The notes under the pieces: model-generated
The model's input: only the letters and a program-made list of their open reading frames with translations
Told to the model about the DNA's origin: nothing
Databases searched by the model: none
Shown here: piece by piece, positions 28,656 to 41,146 of the stretch
Layout of the letters: every line of letters starts with the position of its first letter
How positions within the stretch are numbered: position 1 is the stretch's first letter
Assembly: GCA_905221605.1 (NCBI GenBank)
Contig: CAJNDS010000802.1
Span: 537,501-590,000, forward strand
Source of the DNA: Symbiodinium natans
Taxonomy: Eukaryota > Sar > Dinophyceae > Suessiales > Symbiodiniaceae
DNA length: 52,500 nt
Reading direction: 5' to 3'
Position numbers and translations under genes: made by a program

Positions 28656-29273
28656 CCTCATCCTCAGATTTGCAAAGGCTGCCCCCCCCCCCCTCCGCAC
28701 TCCAACGCCAGTGTTCCAGGTTCTTGTTACATGCAGGGATGATTATGTTGGTGACTGTGAAATCTTTTGGCATTTTTTTTGAATTCGGGTCGCCCCCTTT
28801 TAGCGCTGCACGTACCTGTTTGCAAATAAATGCGTGGCGCTGCAACCTTAAACCCGACATGGAAAAGCAGATGTGCACCCTCGCATCGTCGGACTCGGAT
28901 GATTCTGTTTGCAAAGGGGGGGTGGGGTTGCCCGCCCCGCATCCTTCCCCTAGTAAGCTGCGCATCTGATTCCAGAAGTGTAGTCCCTTCCCTGTGCTGG
29001 CACATCCCACTCACTCTACCTGAAGAGGGGCCTGCCAAATTGAGCCTATAAGAGTGAGGGTGGGAGTGTTTTTTTTGACCCAATGGAGCGCCACACCTGT
29101 GCAGGAACACGAGTATTGACAAATGGACCTGAGCCACAGCCACCTTTAACAACACGCCTCTGTTGAAGTTTGTGGATTCCTTGATCTCCCTTGTTGTCAC
29201 TTGCTGCTAAGCCCTTCGAGGATACTTGTTACAGGTCGGATCGCAGCACTGTGGTGAGCTGCATGGTGAATGA
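28656..29273. other. No confident exon
   Basis: Contains a poly-C run (28681-28692) and T- and G-homopolymers. Open frames on both strands lack motifs. Confidence 0.4.
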
Positions 29274-29444
29274 GCGCCCGTTCCCGAGGCCTGGTCCATC
29301 CTGGTCCCCAATGGACTTCACTTTGTGAAAGTTTCGATACCTGGCCTACCCTTGACAAAGAATGATGGGCCGCGGGGTTGCACTGGACAGTCGGAATCGT
29401 TTCAACAACCAAAGGCATGCTTTGCTGCATTGGTGCCACCTTGA
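29274..29444 (+). CDS. Probable exon of unknown function
   Basis: The frame reads EAWSILVPNGLHFVKVSIPG then LPLTKNDGPRG, ending TGA 29442-29444. The pattern of alternating hydrophobic and polar residues suggests beta structure. Other frames are also open here. Confidence 0.35.
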   Translation, partial: APVPEAWSILVPNGLHFVKVSIPGLPLTKNDGPRGCTGQSESFQQPKACFAALVPP

Positions 29445-30785
29445 AGTACGCCACCAGCACTCGTAGCACCAACGAGGTGTTCCCTCAACGGGCACCGATT
29501 GCCTCAGCGATACAACGTCGACAGGCGAGCACCTTGATGAACCAACTGGTGGCGCCATTGCATGTCAGTGCTCCACTTTTCAGTGCTCTATCAGCCCTCA
29601 CCAGCGCGCCACTACAGTGGTCAGGGCATGGCGGAAGCAAAGAGGCGCCTTCGACAATGGCGTGGAGGCTCTCGTAGGCACATGAGGGTGATTACAGCCC
29701 CGGCTCGAAAATGGTCAGAATTCAGAATGGTCTGCGAAGGCAGTCGTATCGGCCAGCGACTTGCCGGCACCTTGTTGTGATGATCCTGTCACGCGCCGAA
29801 GACGAAGAAAGAGTTCGCTTCTTGAAGCCTTGCCGGCTTCGGTTTGGACGAGTCAATTGAGTCCAATGGGAAGTGAAGGTCATGATTCCCTCCAGATTAG
29901 AATTGAAACCGAATGCTGCTGCGTTTTTGAGGTACTTCTTTTTCCACCCTCAGCTTGGGTTGTTAGATGTGAGTCAGCCCACCCCATTCTCGGCGGGATT
30001 TTGTGGGGGTAGGCATGCACTCCAGGGATACTCGCAGGAATCTCTTCAAGATTCTCTGCGGGGTGCGCTGGCCGTTTGGTCTCCTGGGTCCCTGGGTCCC
30101 TGGGTCCCTGGGTCTGGGTCCCTTGTCGATGACAAGCCAAAAGCAGTTATTTGCTTCGATCATCCCTGCCATGCTGCTTGCCGATGTGGGAGCTTGCTCT
30201 TTCAAGCCGTGGAAGCTTGCCTCATCCACGCATATCCACACCATAGATAGACATTCCTAGAAAAGACAAAGCACAACACGTACAGGAGGAGAAGCAGACA
30301 GAAGCACAGAACGTGAAGGGTTACAGAGGTCGCCAATGAATTGGCAAAGAAGCAGTGGAGGATTTCCATCAAAGCATCGAGGACCTGAGGACGTGGAGGT
30401 GTTCTGATGAAAGGTATTAGAGCAGAGAGAAGAAGACATACAGATGTTTCCTACAAAGGTTCAGGAGAAATGGAGAACATTTCCGAGTGAAATATCGAGG
30501 ACCTATGAAAGGTTTTCCTTTGTGATTTTCCTTTACGTGGATGCCGGATGTGACAACCAAAAACAAAGAAAGTACAGAGCTAAACCGCGCTAAAAAGCCG
30601 CGATAAGCCGCGCATCTGCATGAGAACTGCAACCTTGTTTTTCCCATGTCTGTGCTCGTAGCGACGTTTTCCGCATGCAGTGGTGCACGATACCTCCCGC
30701 TGCCACCCGAGTCAGTAAACCATCGTGAACCACAGCCCCAGCTAAGGAGTCATCACTTTGAGCCTCGGACTGGGGCGCTGCGCCA
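29445..30785. other. Open frames without assignable function
   Basis: Several frames (for example 29562-29780 and 29761-30012) are rich in Arg and Ser but have no motif or clear splice join. A short direct repeat of CTGGGTCC (four and a half copies) lies at about 30081-30121. Confidence 0.4.
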
Positions 30786-31070
30786 GGCCCGAGAAGCTGA
30801 TGTTGATACAGATGTCAAGCCCCGGAAACCCATCATGCCGGGCGCCTACCTGTATATTCAGGGGTTCCCAAAGCCTTGGCAACATCTTAGGAAGCCTTCG
30901 CTCAGGTTGGGTTCGTGACCGGAGCTGGCATCGCTGCTGCTCAGCGGCTGCAGGCTGCTTTCAAACAGGCTGTTGGGCATCTTTTGGCTGCGAAACGGAT
31001 TCGACACTTACTGGCGCTCGACTTGGTGGCAGCCCATTTGCCTTTCTCAGTGATGATAAGCGTTTGCTGA
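30786..31070 (+). CDS. Two probable exons of unknown function
   Basis: A frame reads READVDTDVKPRKPIMPGAY then LYIQGFPKPW up to the CGCTCAG acceptor. The next exon from 30906 reads VGFVTGAGIAAAQRLQAAFK then QAVGHLLAAKRIRHLLALDL to TGA 31068-31070, an Ala/Leu-rich helical stretch. The direct join is out of phase, so an intron or another exon lies between. Confidence 0.4.
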
Positions 31071-31142
31071 GCAGGCTAAGCGGGCAAGCGTGCGATGTAC
31101 CAAGGGCGGATAAAACTGAACACGTCACCGACTCACAAAAAA

Positions 31143-31232
31143 CCAGGATGGGCTAGTAGACCTTATAACCCTTAAAAAAGGGTGTTGATAAGGCTGGTTA
31201 TGGGGGTTATAAGGCCTAATAGCCCATCCTGG
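31143..31232. repeat. 90-bp near-perfect palindrome (foldback/MITE-like)
   Basis: The left arm CCAGGATGGGCTAGTAGACC TTATAACCC is mirrored by the right arm GGGTTATAAGGCCTAATAGC CCATCCTGG. About 26 of 29 positions pair, around a centre that itself holds ACCCTT and AAGGGT. It could be a foldback transposon relic, or a structured RNA if transcribed. Confidence 0.8.
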
Positions 31233-31569
31233 AACATGCTAATACTTCATCATTCTGAAGCCCCTACACTGACATTGCCTGAAACCGACTTTTGCATGAT
31301 TCATGGTGAAGCGTGACGCCAAGCGACGGCTTCGGTTCTGGAAACCCGTGATGGTGAAGGGAGGACGAACTCAGCCAGACAACACGAAGTCGATGCCTGA
31401 AATGAGTCCTTCAAGTTCAGATGGGGACTAGTGAAACCACGTAAACATGTCGCATGGCCCGCGGCTGCTCAAGAACGTACTCCTGCGCTGTAGAACCGAA
31501 TCGTGCAATGCTGTGGAATGTGGAGCGAACAGGGCATAGCCGGGCCGAGCGAGAGTTCATATCACCTGA

Positions 31570-31920
31570 GAAATGTTGCGGGACGATGTGTGGGACAGTG
31601 GAGGCAGCGCTGAGGAGTCATTCGAGGCTTGCTGCCGCCGCACTTTCGAGCTTCAGGCCTCTCGGAATCGAATGGTGGATGCTGATACTTGACATCTCAC
31701 TGATCAGACTCTTGCTTCTCCTCACCCTGAAGGCTCCAAGAGCAGCCTTGGTGGCACAGGCACGGCTGAGGCCCTTCCAAACTCCCAGCAGACATCCTGC
31801 CAATTCCTGCCAGAGTCCACAGAATCCACAGAGCGGCCAGGCCAGGTCTGCACCCCGCATCCATTTCCGCACATCAAGCGGTTCATGTGCCTACAGGCAA
31901 GGACAGAGTTAGCGCCCTGA
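31570..31920 (+). CDS. Unknown ORF interrupted by a single in-frame TGA
   Basis: One frame is open from 31570 to TGA 31918-31920 except for TGA at 31690-31692. Before it: EMLRDDVWDSGGSAEESFEA. After it: TDQTLASPHPEGSKSSLGGT and then PHPFPHIKRFM. Both sides read as normal protein. A 27-nt GC...AG segment (31681-31707) would remove the stop in frame. No family is recognised. Confidence 0.4.
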
Positions 31921-31994
31921 TACGGACTTGTGGTTTGCATTGTTTCACGTCGAATGGGACAGTCGATGAAGATTCGTCGGACAATCTGACTGCA

Positions 31995-32461
31995 GGTTCC
32001 TTCCAATGCTTCGGTTTGACACCAGACTTCTTCGACGAGAAGCCGCATCTGCCCTCATGGCCCACGCCGCAGCGATGTCCCGGAGGAGTCGACATCTTCC
32101 CCATTGCTCCTTGGCGCTCAGTTGGCACTCCTACAACTCTTAGATGCCCTTCCTTGTGGACAGCTTGGAAACTGCTGGCAATCTGCGCGATACCGACATG
32201 AGGGCGGGATAGGTAGGCACATTAGGCACGTACCGAGGCCATTGGCATTCCCGACGAGCTAATCGTGCCTCTCAGCGGCTCTCAGCCTACATAGGCGTAC
32301 GAGATTTCGACCGACGACCAAGGCCATGTATCCCATTCAAGAAGTTTGACTATGCGCTGGTGTGGCCCGGTGATCGAAGCACCTACAGCTTCAACTCACG
32401 AAGCCGTGAAGACACCGCTGCATACCATGCGCATCTTCGGCAGGCTGACGTCAGAGTGAGG
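31995..32461 (+). CDS. Two probable exons of unknown function
   Basis: After ACTGCAG (31994) a frame reads SFQCFGLTPDFFDEKPHLPS then WPTPQRCPGGVDIFPIAPW. Exon 32276-32461, after CTCTCAG and before a consensus GTAAGA donor, reads RLSAYIGVRDFDRRPRPCIP then FKKFDYALVWPGDRSTYSFN. The second is one of the cleanest unknown exons in the window. Function is unknown. Confidence 0.5.
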
Positions 32462-34012
32462 GTAAGAATATGTTGGGAAGTAAGACTAAGCATCTAGAAG
32501 CCGAGAAAGCCATTGATTGACAGCCCTGACATGCCCTGACACTCGTAGGCACTTGCTACGGGCTCGGAATGCTTAAACGAAGTTTTGGAATGGGCGCCCA
32601 GTACATTGGGGCGACAGCTCGTTTTTCATGTGCTCAGCATTCCAGCAGTCCCGAAACATGTGTTTTCGTTGTGCATTTTCGTGCAAAGCCCACCTGGCCC
32701 ATGCAGCGTGAACATTGTTCGTGCGCCCACTTTAGACTACGTTTTACCGGGGATGTCATGACATGCCAAGGCCTCTAACAAGCATTCCCGTGTGGAATTT
32801 CGAGCATTGCAACGGGTGCCAGAAGTGAAGTTTCCCACGATGGAGTGTGTTTGATGTCTCAGTACTGTAGGACTTGTCCTTTGTCGTTGTCCTTGTCCTT
32901 GTCCTTGTCCTTGTCCTTGTCCTTGTTCTTCTTGTAATTGTTGCTCTTGTTCTTGTGCTTGTTGTTCTTGGTGTTCTTGTCGTTATTCTTCGATTCTTGT
33001 TGTTGTTGCTGCTGGATAATCTCGCGAGGCGGGAAACCGAATACTTGCGTTGCCACACTTCAGCCCCCCTAGCCAGAAAATAGTCGCGACAAAACCAGGA
33101 AAGCATCAACCCTGAGGCGAGCAGCCATCCCAGAACAGTCCCCCACCAGCAAAAGAACACCACAAATTTCAGCCGGCGCAGAAAGCAAAAGCAGGCCCAG
33201 AATCGGCAGGCACGCCCGAAAGTAGGGTCACCTCAAGCATTCGCTACATCGGCCGAGGCTCCCTCTCGTCTTCTAGCTTCATCAGTTTATGGGCCTGCAG
33301 TGTCCAGGCTTGGTTCGCCGTCACTCGGCCGAAGGGCGGCTGGGATTGCCTCCGACATTATGAGATCCTGGCAGCTGGGACAGTGCCCTACTTCGTAGAC
33401 TTGACCAGGCAAGTGTAGCAGAGGGATCCACAATACAAACAGTTGCACAAATTTTAAAGATTAGTCTGTCAGCACCTGGGCGTGGCTGACTATCAGAAGC
33501 CACCACTTCCAAACAAAAAACAACTAGATCGAGGTTTCCTGATGGGTGCGTTATGCAATTGCAGGATCGTGGGGTGTTGTGCATGCCCTGCTTTTCTCCT
33601 CAATTTAGTAGGCTCTTGAGTGCATGTTTGCTCCTACAGTAGGCCCCGCAGTGCGACGGCTAGGCCACAACTCCCTCAAGAAGCAGAGGCGTAGTTAACG
33701 ATCCGGAAGAAGTCCCTGACAGGGCGCCCTCGCGCAAGATTCCGTTCCTGCCCGCTCACTTACTTGGCTGCTCGTCCGCATCTTGACATGGGAACCCTTG
33801 CGGCAACGCATGTTGCAAGCACTCAGGAATGGCAAAAAAATTGCCGGGGGTTTACGAAGGACGATTGGATCCAACGGCCTTCCAGATGCGCACCTGAGCA
33901 CAACCAAGAGCAGAATCAGAGCATAGCAGTGTGATCATGAGTGGCTTGCCACTGAGATAAAGGCGACTATGTCGAGACAGCAGCGCCTCTTCTACGATAC
34001 ACGAAGCACCGT
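32462..34012. other. No confident gene; (TTGTCC)n microsatellite
   Basis: (TTGTCC)n with related units covers about 32876-33015. Elsewhere there are only short frames on both strands. Confidence 0.5.
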
Positions 34013-35534
34013 TTGGCAGCTTCCAAGCTTGTGCAGCCCTTACTTAGTGCTTCGCGTCGCAGGATTCTCAAGAGCTTAGCAGTGCAATCTGGAGTGATTT
34101 CACATCATGCGACATGTGTGCCCCCAACAATGACCAGCAGCTCAGCTCAACAGCCCGTTCAGCAGCCAGCTAGGAAATCGTTCCTTTCCGTAGGTTTTTG
34201 GCTAGGAGCAGAAGAAAGAAGTAAAGAAAGGAACAAATAAGGAAAGACAGAAATAAGGAAAGATTCAAAACAACTTGCTTCAAAGCATATGGAGGTCAGG
34301 GGTTCAGGCTTCTCCTTCTTCTTGTTCTTCTTCGCTTAGTCTCTCACTCCCCTGGAAAAGGGCTTAGGGTTCGAGGGTCTTGATGTTTCGAATGTCTGGT
34401 TCAGCGTCCAGGGTTCCGGTTTCAATCCCAAAAAAGCCCCGTCCAACTCCCACCAGAGCGAATACCAGACGGCTGTGTACGTCACCTAGCTCGATGCGCA
34501 GTGACCTTTGCACACAGAATGGCAAGTGTCACATGCTGACCTCGCACCTGGCAAAATCCGAAATCGTCGGGGCTGGGATGCAAAATCTTGAGATGCATTG
34601 AGAACACGCTGGTGCAGGGTGGACATTTTTTAAAAAAACCTCAGTTTGCAAGTTGCCGAAAATGCCGGGCGAAGCAAATTGCAGAACTTGGTTCAGGGTT
34701 GGTCATGATGTAGCAGGGTATGGTATAGCAGTGTAGACGGAAGAATGGCCCAACATATCCTACTCACCTAGTGATGGCCTGCGACTAACCTCCTCCAAGT
34801 TGGGGAGGGTCTCATGCGCAGGCAGAGTATCTGCTGAGCCATCTGCAGATGCACCGCCGCACCATCCTCTTCCTCTTACCGCCAGACGGCTACCATTCGG
34901 GAGGCCAAGAGCAAAATGCACAGGGACAGTTTGTGGCCACAAGGCATCACACTGACAAGGAGTACCACTGGATGCGGGAACGACAATGGTGTCATGCAGC
35001 ATGTTCATCCACCTTTTGTCCATGGCAAGTTGCACGCAGTTGAAGGCTATCTTTCGCGCAACATCTTCTATGGCTTGCAGAAGGTTCTTGGATCTGCAAG
35101 TGCCGGCTTCCAAGGACATGTCTTGATGTAGCCAAGAGATCGAAACTGCGACCTACGAAAGGAGATGGGGATGATGGGCTGAGGTTGTTGATTATCCGTT
35201 TTTCTCCGAGATGTACGCGGCACATGGGAGGCAGGGAGCTGGGCACTGCTTTTCAAAACGGAAAACGGCACACTTCAGCCACAGGACGGACATGTCGACT
35301 ACCGGACTGCTTGGCGCTCCAGCCTTGCGACTCAACCATACCCATGTGCAACCCGGCTGTCACTTTAAAGCCGGTCAAATGCGCATTTGGCAATGTTGGA
35401 CACCTGTTGCACGGACAGGGAACATCGACTCAGAGCCCATGAGCCCGAGCCTTACAGGACCCTCTTAGGCTCCAACCAAAGTGGCAACAACCGGAAACAA
35501 TGCGTTGCAGGGCTGGGAGAGACCGATCCCGCAG
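34013..35534. other. Open frames on both strands, no assignable gene
   Basis: Candidates include plus 34013-34240, minus 34760-35119 and plus 34916-35131. All lack motifs, and opposing frames overlap. A telomere-like remnant (GGGCTTAGGGTTCGAGGG) is at about 34360-34378. Confidence 0.4.
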
Positions 35535-35613
35535 GTTTGGTGCTGTCATCTACAGCAACGCCCGTGCCCCCCTGCCGCCTCTTGGATGCTAAGATATGCG
35601 ACAGGCTACAATT
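35535..35613 (+). CDS. Probable exon of unknown function
   Basis: After CCGCAG the frame reads LVLSSTATPVPPCRLLDAKI then CDRLQ and ends at a GTAAGA consensus donor (35614). Good splice signals and composition; no homology. Confidence 0.4.
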
Positions 35614-38610
35614 GTAAGAAGCCTCGGCTTGACGTTCAGACGGCAACGCATGGCACTAGCGAGCTAGGTTTTGGGATCTCGTTGCTGCACGGTACACTCC
35701 AAAGGAGGCCGGGGTGTCCAGACGTCCGAGGTAGATGATGCTAGATGATTCTGCAAGTGCTATACGGCTGCCCAAAGTTCTTGAGGTTGCTTTCCTGGAT
35801 GGTTTCGATCACGCAAATGGCTCCAACATTCTCAAGTTGGCGCCGCACGGCAGGCGGCGGCCACCCTGCGCAATGGAAAGAGACTCATAGCATACGAATG
35901 ACCCCAGGTACTTCCTCCGCGAGATGGAGGAAGCGTGTCCAACGGGGCCTCATTCACTCAAGACTGATGGTAACGCAAGTGCGCCACAGAAAAGTGCGAT
36001 CATGGCAGAAGTCGTCAGCCTCAACTTGTTGCTGTTGGGCAGTGGCTCCTGCCACGGCTCCTGCCACATATGCTTTCGAACCAAACGAGCCATCAGCTGT
36101 AGCAGCTTTATCTTTGCATTGACTGAGGGCCGAGAAGGGGCGGAGGATCTTTGCAGTTGCTTGCTTCGCAAGGGCCCAAGCTACCCCGGCGCCATAATTC
36201 ACATTCATGTTCAGACGTCTTCCCTTGATAGCCCATTCTCGAAGAAGTGGGATGGTACTGTTCTTACCCAGCGTTTTTCCCGAGGTCTTTGTTGAGGAAG
36301 CCATCGCAGCCACAGGACCGACTCCATCGGGTGATTGTCGAACACCATGCCGCATCGCCATTCGCAGCCATGAGACTGCACGAGCATGCCAGCTCACGCC
36401 AATGCGAGTGTCTCTCGAATATCTTTGGAGTCATCGCCGTCTGCCAAGATGTTTTTTGTCTGATAGCGAAGCAAGGCACCGGCCAAGCAAAAAACTCGAG
36501 CATGTTTGCTGTGATGGCAGACAGCAAACGCAATTACGTTTAGAAAAAGGTTCAGCGAAAAGCAGGCACAGAACGTGACAAGGATGACTGTAAAGCATCA
36601 AAGGCAGGACGAATGATCCACGTCTTGGCCGGTGCTGATTGGTAGTCCCCGGATGACTGCTTTAGGTGCAAGCTTATTTTGGGATCTGACTGCGCTGCTC
36701 GCAAGAGCGACGAAGCCCTACACATCTACTGCACTCCGAGTATTTTCCAAGCTTTCATGTTTCCCCGATCCCAAAGTCAAAGCAGACAAGTTGATTCTTG
36801 GGCTTTGGCGTGCAACCGCGCCGGTACCATCAGAGTTCCGACAGCGAAAACCTTGGCAGTCAGGAGATTTGGACTCCACCATGCTCCACCCAAGCCTTGA
36901 GGGTTTTTAACGTTAAAATCTAACTGTTTTTTTCAAGAACCCTAAATGTCACGAACTTCTTTTGAGTTGATTCTTTACTTTGATGGTGCGCTGGCGCCCG
37001 AAAGTCCACGCAAGGAGGCGGCGAATTAATTGATGAGTTGGGGCGTTCCAAAGTTACCCTGGGTCGTTCATGGACTAGAAATACGGACTGGACAGGTTCG
37101 TGATAAGGACCGGATGAAGTCCAGAGGCCTGCGTCCGCCCATGACTTTCTAGCTTGATATCCGATTGCGGACTGCAGCGGATGACTGATTGGCTCGCGGC
37201 TGCAGATTGAAACATCAGATGGATTTCGGCAGGAACACAGATTGCGGTTGCACCGCCGCTTTCAGAATACAGTAGTCTGTTTGGAGATCCTCTCTATTTC
37301 GTTTCTGCAACCCACTATTCTTGGGTCGATTGTTTGAGTGCAGGAGCTGGAGTTGTGCTACCACCGATGCTGCTAGGCAGGGCTTGCTTTGCGCTCCGGA
37401 CACCAGGAAGCATGCGACTGACTGCCTTTCAGCAGCCGTCCTGATACAGCTGTACACATCACACTTGGCTGCTTGTCTGTTGGAGGTCACAATAGCTCAC
37501 ATTTCTCGTTCCCGGTTCTGCCAGCATTTCTCACTGCATCGTTCAGGAATGTTTGGTCTATTTGCAGTCCTGCTTTGCCTTGACAGTCTTGGTTGTGGCC
37601 TCTACCTTGGAATGCAAAAGTGTTGCACGGTGCACACCACCGTTTTGCGGTGTTCGTTGGTGCACCGCATCCGAAAGTCATGCTGCCATAGCCCGAAGAT
37701 GATTCACTGTTGACTTGGCTGTGGTAGCATGGGTGCGAATTAGGAGTCATTCTTACTGCACTGTGACTTGCATGGCCATTGGCTTTTCTCCAGGCTCTGC
37801 GGCAGAGCTTCTCTTTCAGCGCGACACTCAAGTCGGTAGCAGAGCCTGCCGGCTTCACAACCATTGAGCCGAGGTTCTTGGCACCAGGATATAGGTTCCT
37901 GTTGAAATGGGCCGTGCTCTTGGCTGTAGCTCCTTCCGCGTTCTCGTGATGGCACGACGATTGCAGTTGCAGTCTGCTGCTTTCGTGCCACCGAGTTGAG
38001 GCTCCAGTGTTTTTCACCCCCGCGCTGGTAGAAGCCTAAGCTTCCAAGATTAAGCTGCTAGCAGCATGAGGGCAGCTTTCACATGGGCACTGTCGGCACC
38101 ATACTTGCAGTGCCCCAATAAAGTCAACATCGTGGGCAGGTCACCTGTCCGCCCACCCCGCTACTTGCACGCCGTTGCTGCACATCACAGGCATGCTTCA
38201 CATGCTGAGGTCAAACTGCCGCTGGTTGAGGCTGCCACATGTATCCGTCTGTGTGCTTGACTCCTATGCGCGGACATGTCATTTCATCAACGCCGCAACG
38301 TGCACAGGAGCCAATTTCAGCTGGTGAGCTTTTCCGTCTGGTGCTGAAACCTTAAGCCACGACTCAGGAAGATGCATGCGCTTTATGTCAGGGGTGCCAC
38401 GCAGCGGAAGTTCCGAGGTTTGTCGGTCCTCATCGCTTGCGGCGGTGTGCTGCAGATGGGCTTCGCTCCCTGGCAAAAAATGTTGACTCAAAAATGTCGA
38501 CGCAATGTAGACAGGAATTTCCCGTCGAGCTCATACCTGGTGTCGTCATAGGGCAGGTGTGTGGGTGTAGCCTTGGGCAGGCTTGATGTGGTATACGTCT
38601 TCAAAAAGAG
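35614..38610. other. Long stretch with open frames on both strands, nothing firmly assigned
   Basis: Plus frame 36632-36910 (SLFWDLTALLARATKPYTST) and minus frames 35954-36397, 37487-38017 and 38279-38491 (LPESWLKVSAPDGKAHQLKL) are the most protein-like. None has a recognised domain, and opposing open frames weaken each. Confidence 0.4.
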
Positions 38611-38735
38611 AATGGAATCCGAAACAACAGCAGCTTGGTGCTACAGTTGCTCAGGTAGGCGTGGTTGCCAAAGCGATTGCGTCTCAACAGCCCAACGAGA
38701 AGCTGAAGGCCGGGCCATGCGCGGCATGTCACGGC
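38611..38735 (+). CDS. Probable exon of unknown function
   Basis: The frame reads NPKQQQLGATVAQVGVVAKA then IASQQPNEKLKAGPCAACHG and TGA 38736. Composition is strongly protein-like and it ends with CAACH, possibly part of a metal site. The family is not recognised. Confidence 0.4.
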
Positions 38736-40983
38736 TGATTTCAATTGGCGCCATACTGCAGCTATCCGAGCACCACTACTTCCTGTAAAATGGTTGCGAT
38801 CATGTCCATTCCCCCCGAGATTTGTAAGGGGCATTAAGGGGCCACATGGCGGTGCGCATTTCAACGGGGTTCACTGGCTTTAAGATTTTTGTGCTTCTGT
38901 TAAGGGGTCCCCATGGAAATAGTTGCGCGGTATTGCCATGCAGTCTGATTGCCGCTGACAATAGTACACGTGCTAGATGTGTTCATGTCACGCGGGCCGG
39001 CCTGTCCGACTGTCACGAAGCAAGGATGAAGTGGTGAACGCTAGCTGCCCAGAGCGCGCTACTGTCGGCTGAGTTCCTTTCGGTGGCCTTGCTAGTGAGT
39101 TGTTCCAGCCAAGGCCCTGCCAGGGATGACCCCAACCAATGGAAGGGTCCGCCACCCTGAGCCTCACGAGGGAGCCTGCGGAACACTCTGCCGCCCTGAT
39201 TATTCTGGATGTTTTTTTCTACTGAGGAGGCCTACCCAAGACCTGGCAGGCAGAGGATAAACGTCCAGGGGGAGCAAGATAATTGGTACTTCGGGTTGCT
39301 GTGCAGACGAATTTGTTCCCAAAGGTGTAGTAAAAGTGTAATTTTGTTGAGATCGGGACTTGTCGTGAAACCACGTGAAACTACGCGGTTGTGCTCGTCA
39401 AGTGTGAATCTGTGAGCATTGTATGCAGTTTTGGCTCTGCGGACTGCATCAGTCTTGGTCGCAGGCCCTTCAAGCGACGATGGCTGCCGGTTTATGCAAT
39501 CATCATGCTGGCGGCCGGGGGCTTTGTCCAAATTGCTTTCTGTCACCAGCTTGACGCGCACAGTACGGCAGCTCTGCCTCATGAGGCTTTGCTTTGTCTC
39601 AAGTTCGGTCGTGCGCCATGAGCTCAGAGACATTCAAGGTTTGTGGACCTGATCAACATGTTTTGATGCGTGCGCGCGCGCAGTGATCGGATCGGTTCGT
39701 GCAAGCAAACGACCAACTTGTGCTTCAAGGTCTCAGACGATGGAGGTTTGCTTCATGCTGTGCGCGTCCTTGCTGTCCTTCGTCTTAGGCATCGGCAGCA
39801 GGGGGTGGAAAGCGACACCCCCCCTGGCTGTTCGACGAATCAGATCGATGTATCGGGCTACGGAAGGCAACTCCGCGCCACCAGCCTTGAAGACCGCTCT
39901 CCACCCCATCTTCGCAGGCGCTCCTGAAATCCGATTCGAGTTGATTGCTGAATTCTCATGTATTGGAGCCTTCCAAAATCTCTTCAGGGAGAGGCCGGGC
40001 AGGCCGAACCAAACCCATAAATAGAAGCGCATGAGGGAGGGGGGCATAAGGGGGGTCTACCCTGTGCCTTCGACACTTGACGTCTATTGACATCTATTCT
40101 GCGCGGGCCTCCTTGTTGGTGCTGAGGTTTGGGGTTTATAGGTCATAGGGCATGTATAGGGCTGTAGGGGTTTAGGGATGGTTTCGGGCCCGGTGCCCGG
40201 TGTAGGGGCTTAAGGTTGAGGTCTGGAGACACCATTATCCGAGCCTGCTAGGAGCTGGTAGAAGAAACAGAGTCTGTAGTAGTGAAGCCACAATAGCCGC
40301 CAATTCGAAATGGGTAGGCTGCAAAGACTGATGCAATGCAATTGCGAGGCGTCTTGGGCTCATGGCTGGCCATCGCGCTATGGGCGTCGCAGGCCAACGT
40401 GACATGGCACTGCAGAAGCTCCCATGCGATTTACTCATTAAGTTCTTTGTCTGCCAAGCCGGGGTCTTCTGAGACGCCGATTCTTTGTCTGGACATGTCA
40501 GCTCCAGAGGTTTAACACTACCGACATCTACGTAAGCTTAATGCAGTGTCGAGAGTAGGCCGCTTGCACGTTGATAGTATCGCCAACATTCCACACATTG
40601 GACCTCAGCCCAGCAGGCAGCGCGTAACAGCGCAACTGTTTTTTGGTTTAAGGGTATTCTTCGCCTTGGCAGCTTCGGTTTGTGGGTCAGGGTTGAGGCT
40701 TGAGGGTTGAATGTCCGTTTCAGCGTATACAGGTTCGAAGTGTTCATTTGCCAGCCCCAACAAGCTGGGATGACCCGTCAGCACTGAGTCTCTCAAATCA
40801 TGCGAGGGCCCCCAAAAACGTCCTGCGGATGTCTCTTTAGCATCTAGAGGCTCCCGATGCGATTCTTTGTCAGGACGAAACGCGCTCCTTCCATGATGTG
40901 TTGCCCCTACTTTGAGGTCCTGCCTTTTGCATGTTCGGTGATTTCCTGGAGGCTCTAGCAGACTCCGATGCTGTTGCTCTCAG
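38736..40983. other. Mostly non-coding with degenerate telomere-like patches
   Basis: Short plus frames with hydrophobic stretches (39470-39580; 39739-40024) lack motifs. Degenerate GGGTTTAGGG-type sequence lies at about 40125-40225 and 40670-40715. A GC alternation (GCGCGCGCGC) is at 39672-39681. Confidence 0.45.
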
Positions 40984-41146
40984 GTCTTGGTGACCTACGC
41001 CTCTCCCACCGGAGCTGGCCCACTGATGCTTGACACCCAGACGAGCAGCAGCGTCAGCAGCTTTGTCGAGCGGTGTCGTCGGGGAGCATCGTACCGAAAG
41101 CACAACGCAGTTCGACTTGCGTGTGTTCAGTTCTGTGTCATCAACG
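40984..41146 (+). CDS. Probable exon of unknown function
   Basis: Bounded by CTCTCAG and a GTAAAG donor, the frame reads VLVTYASPTGAGPLMLDTQT then SSSVSSFVERCRRGASYRKH. A second frame is also open, so certainty is limited. Confidence 0.35.
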
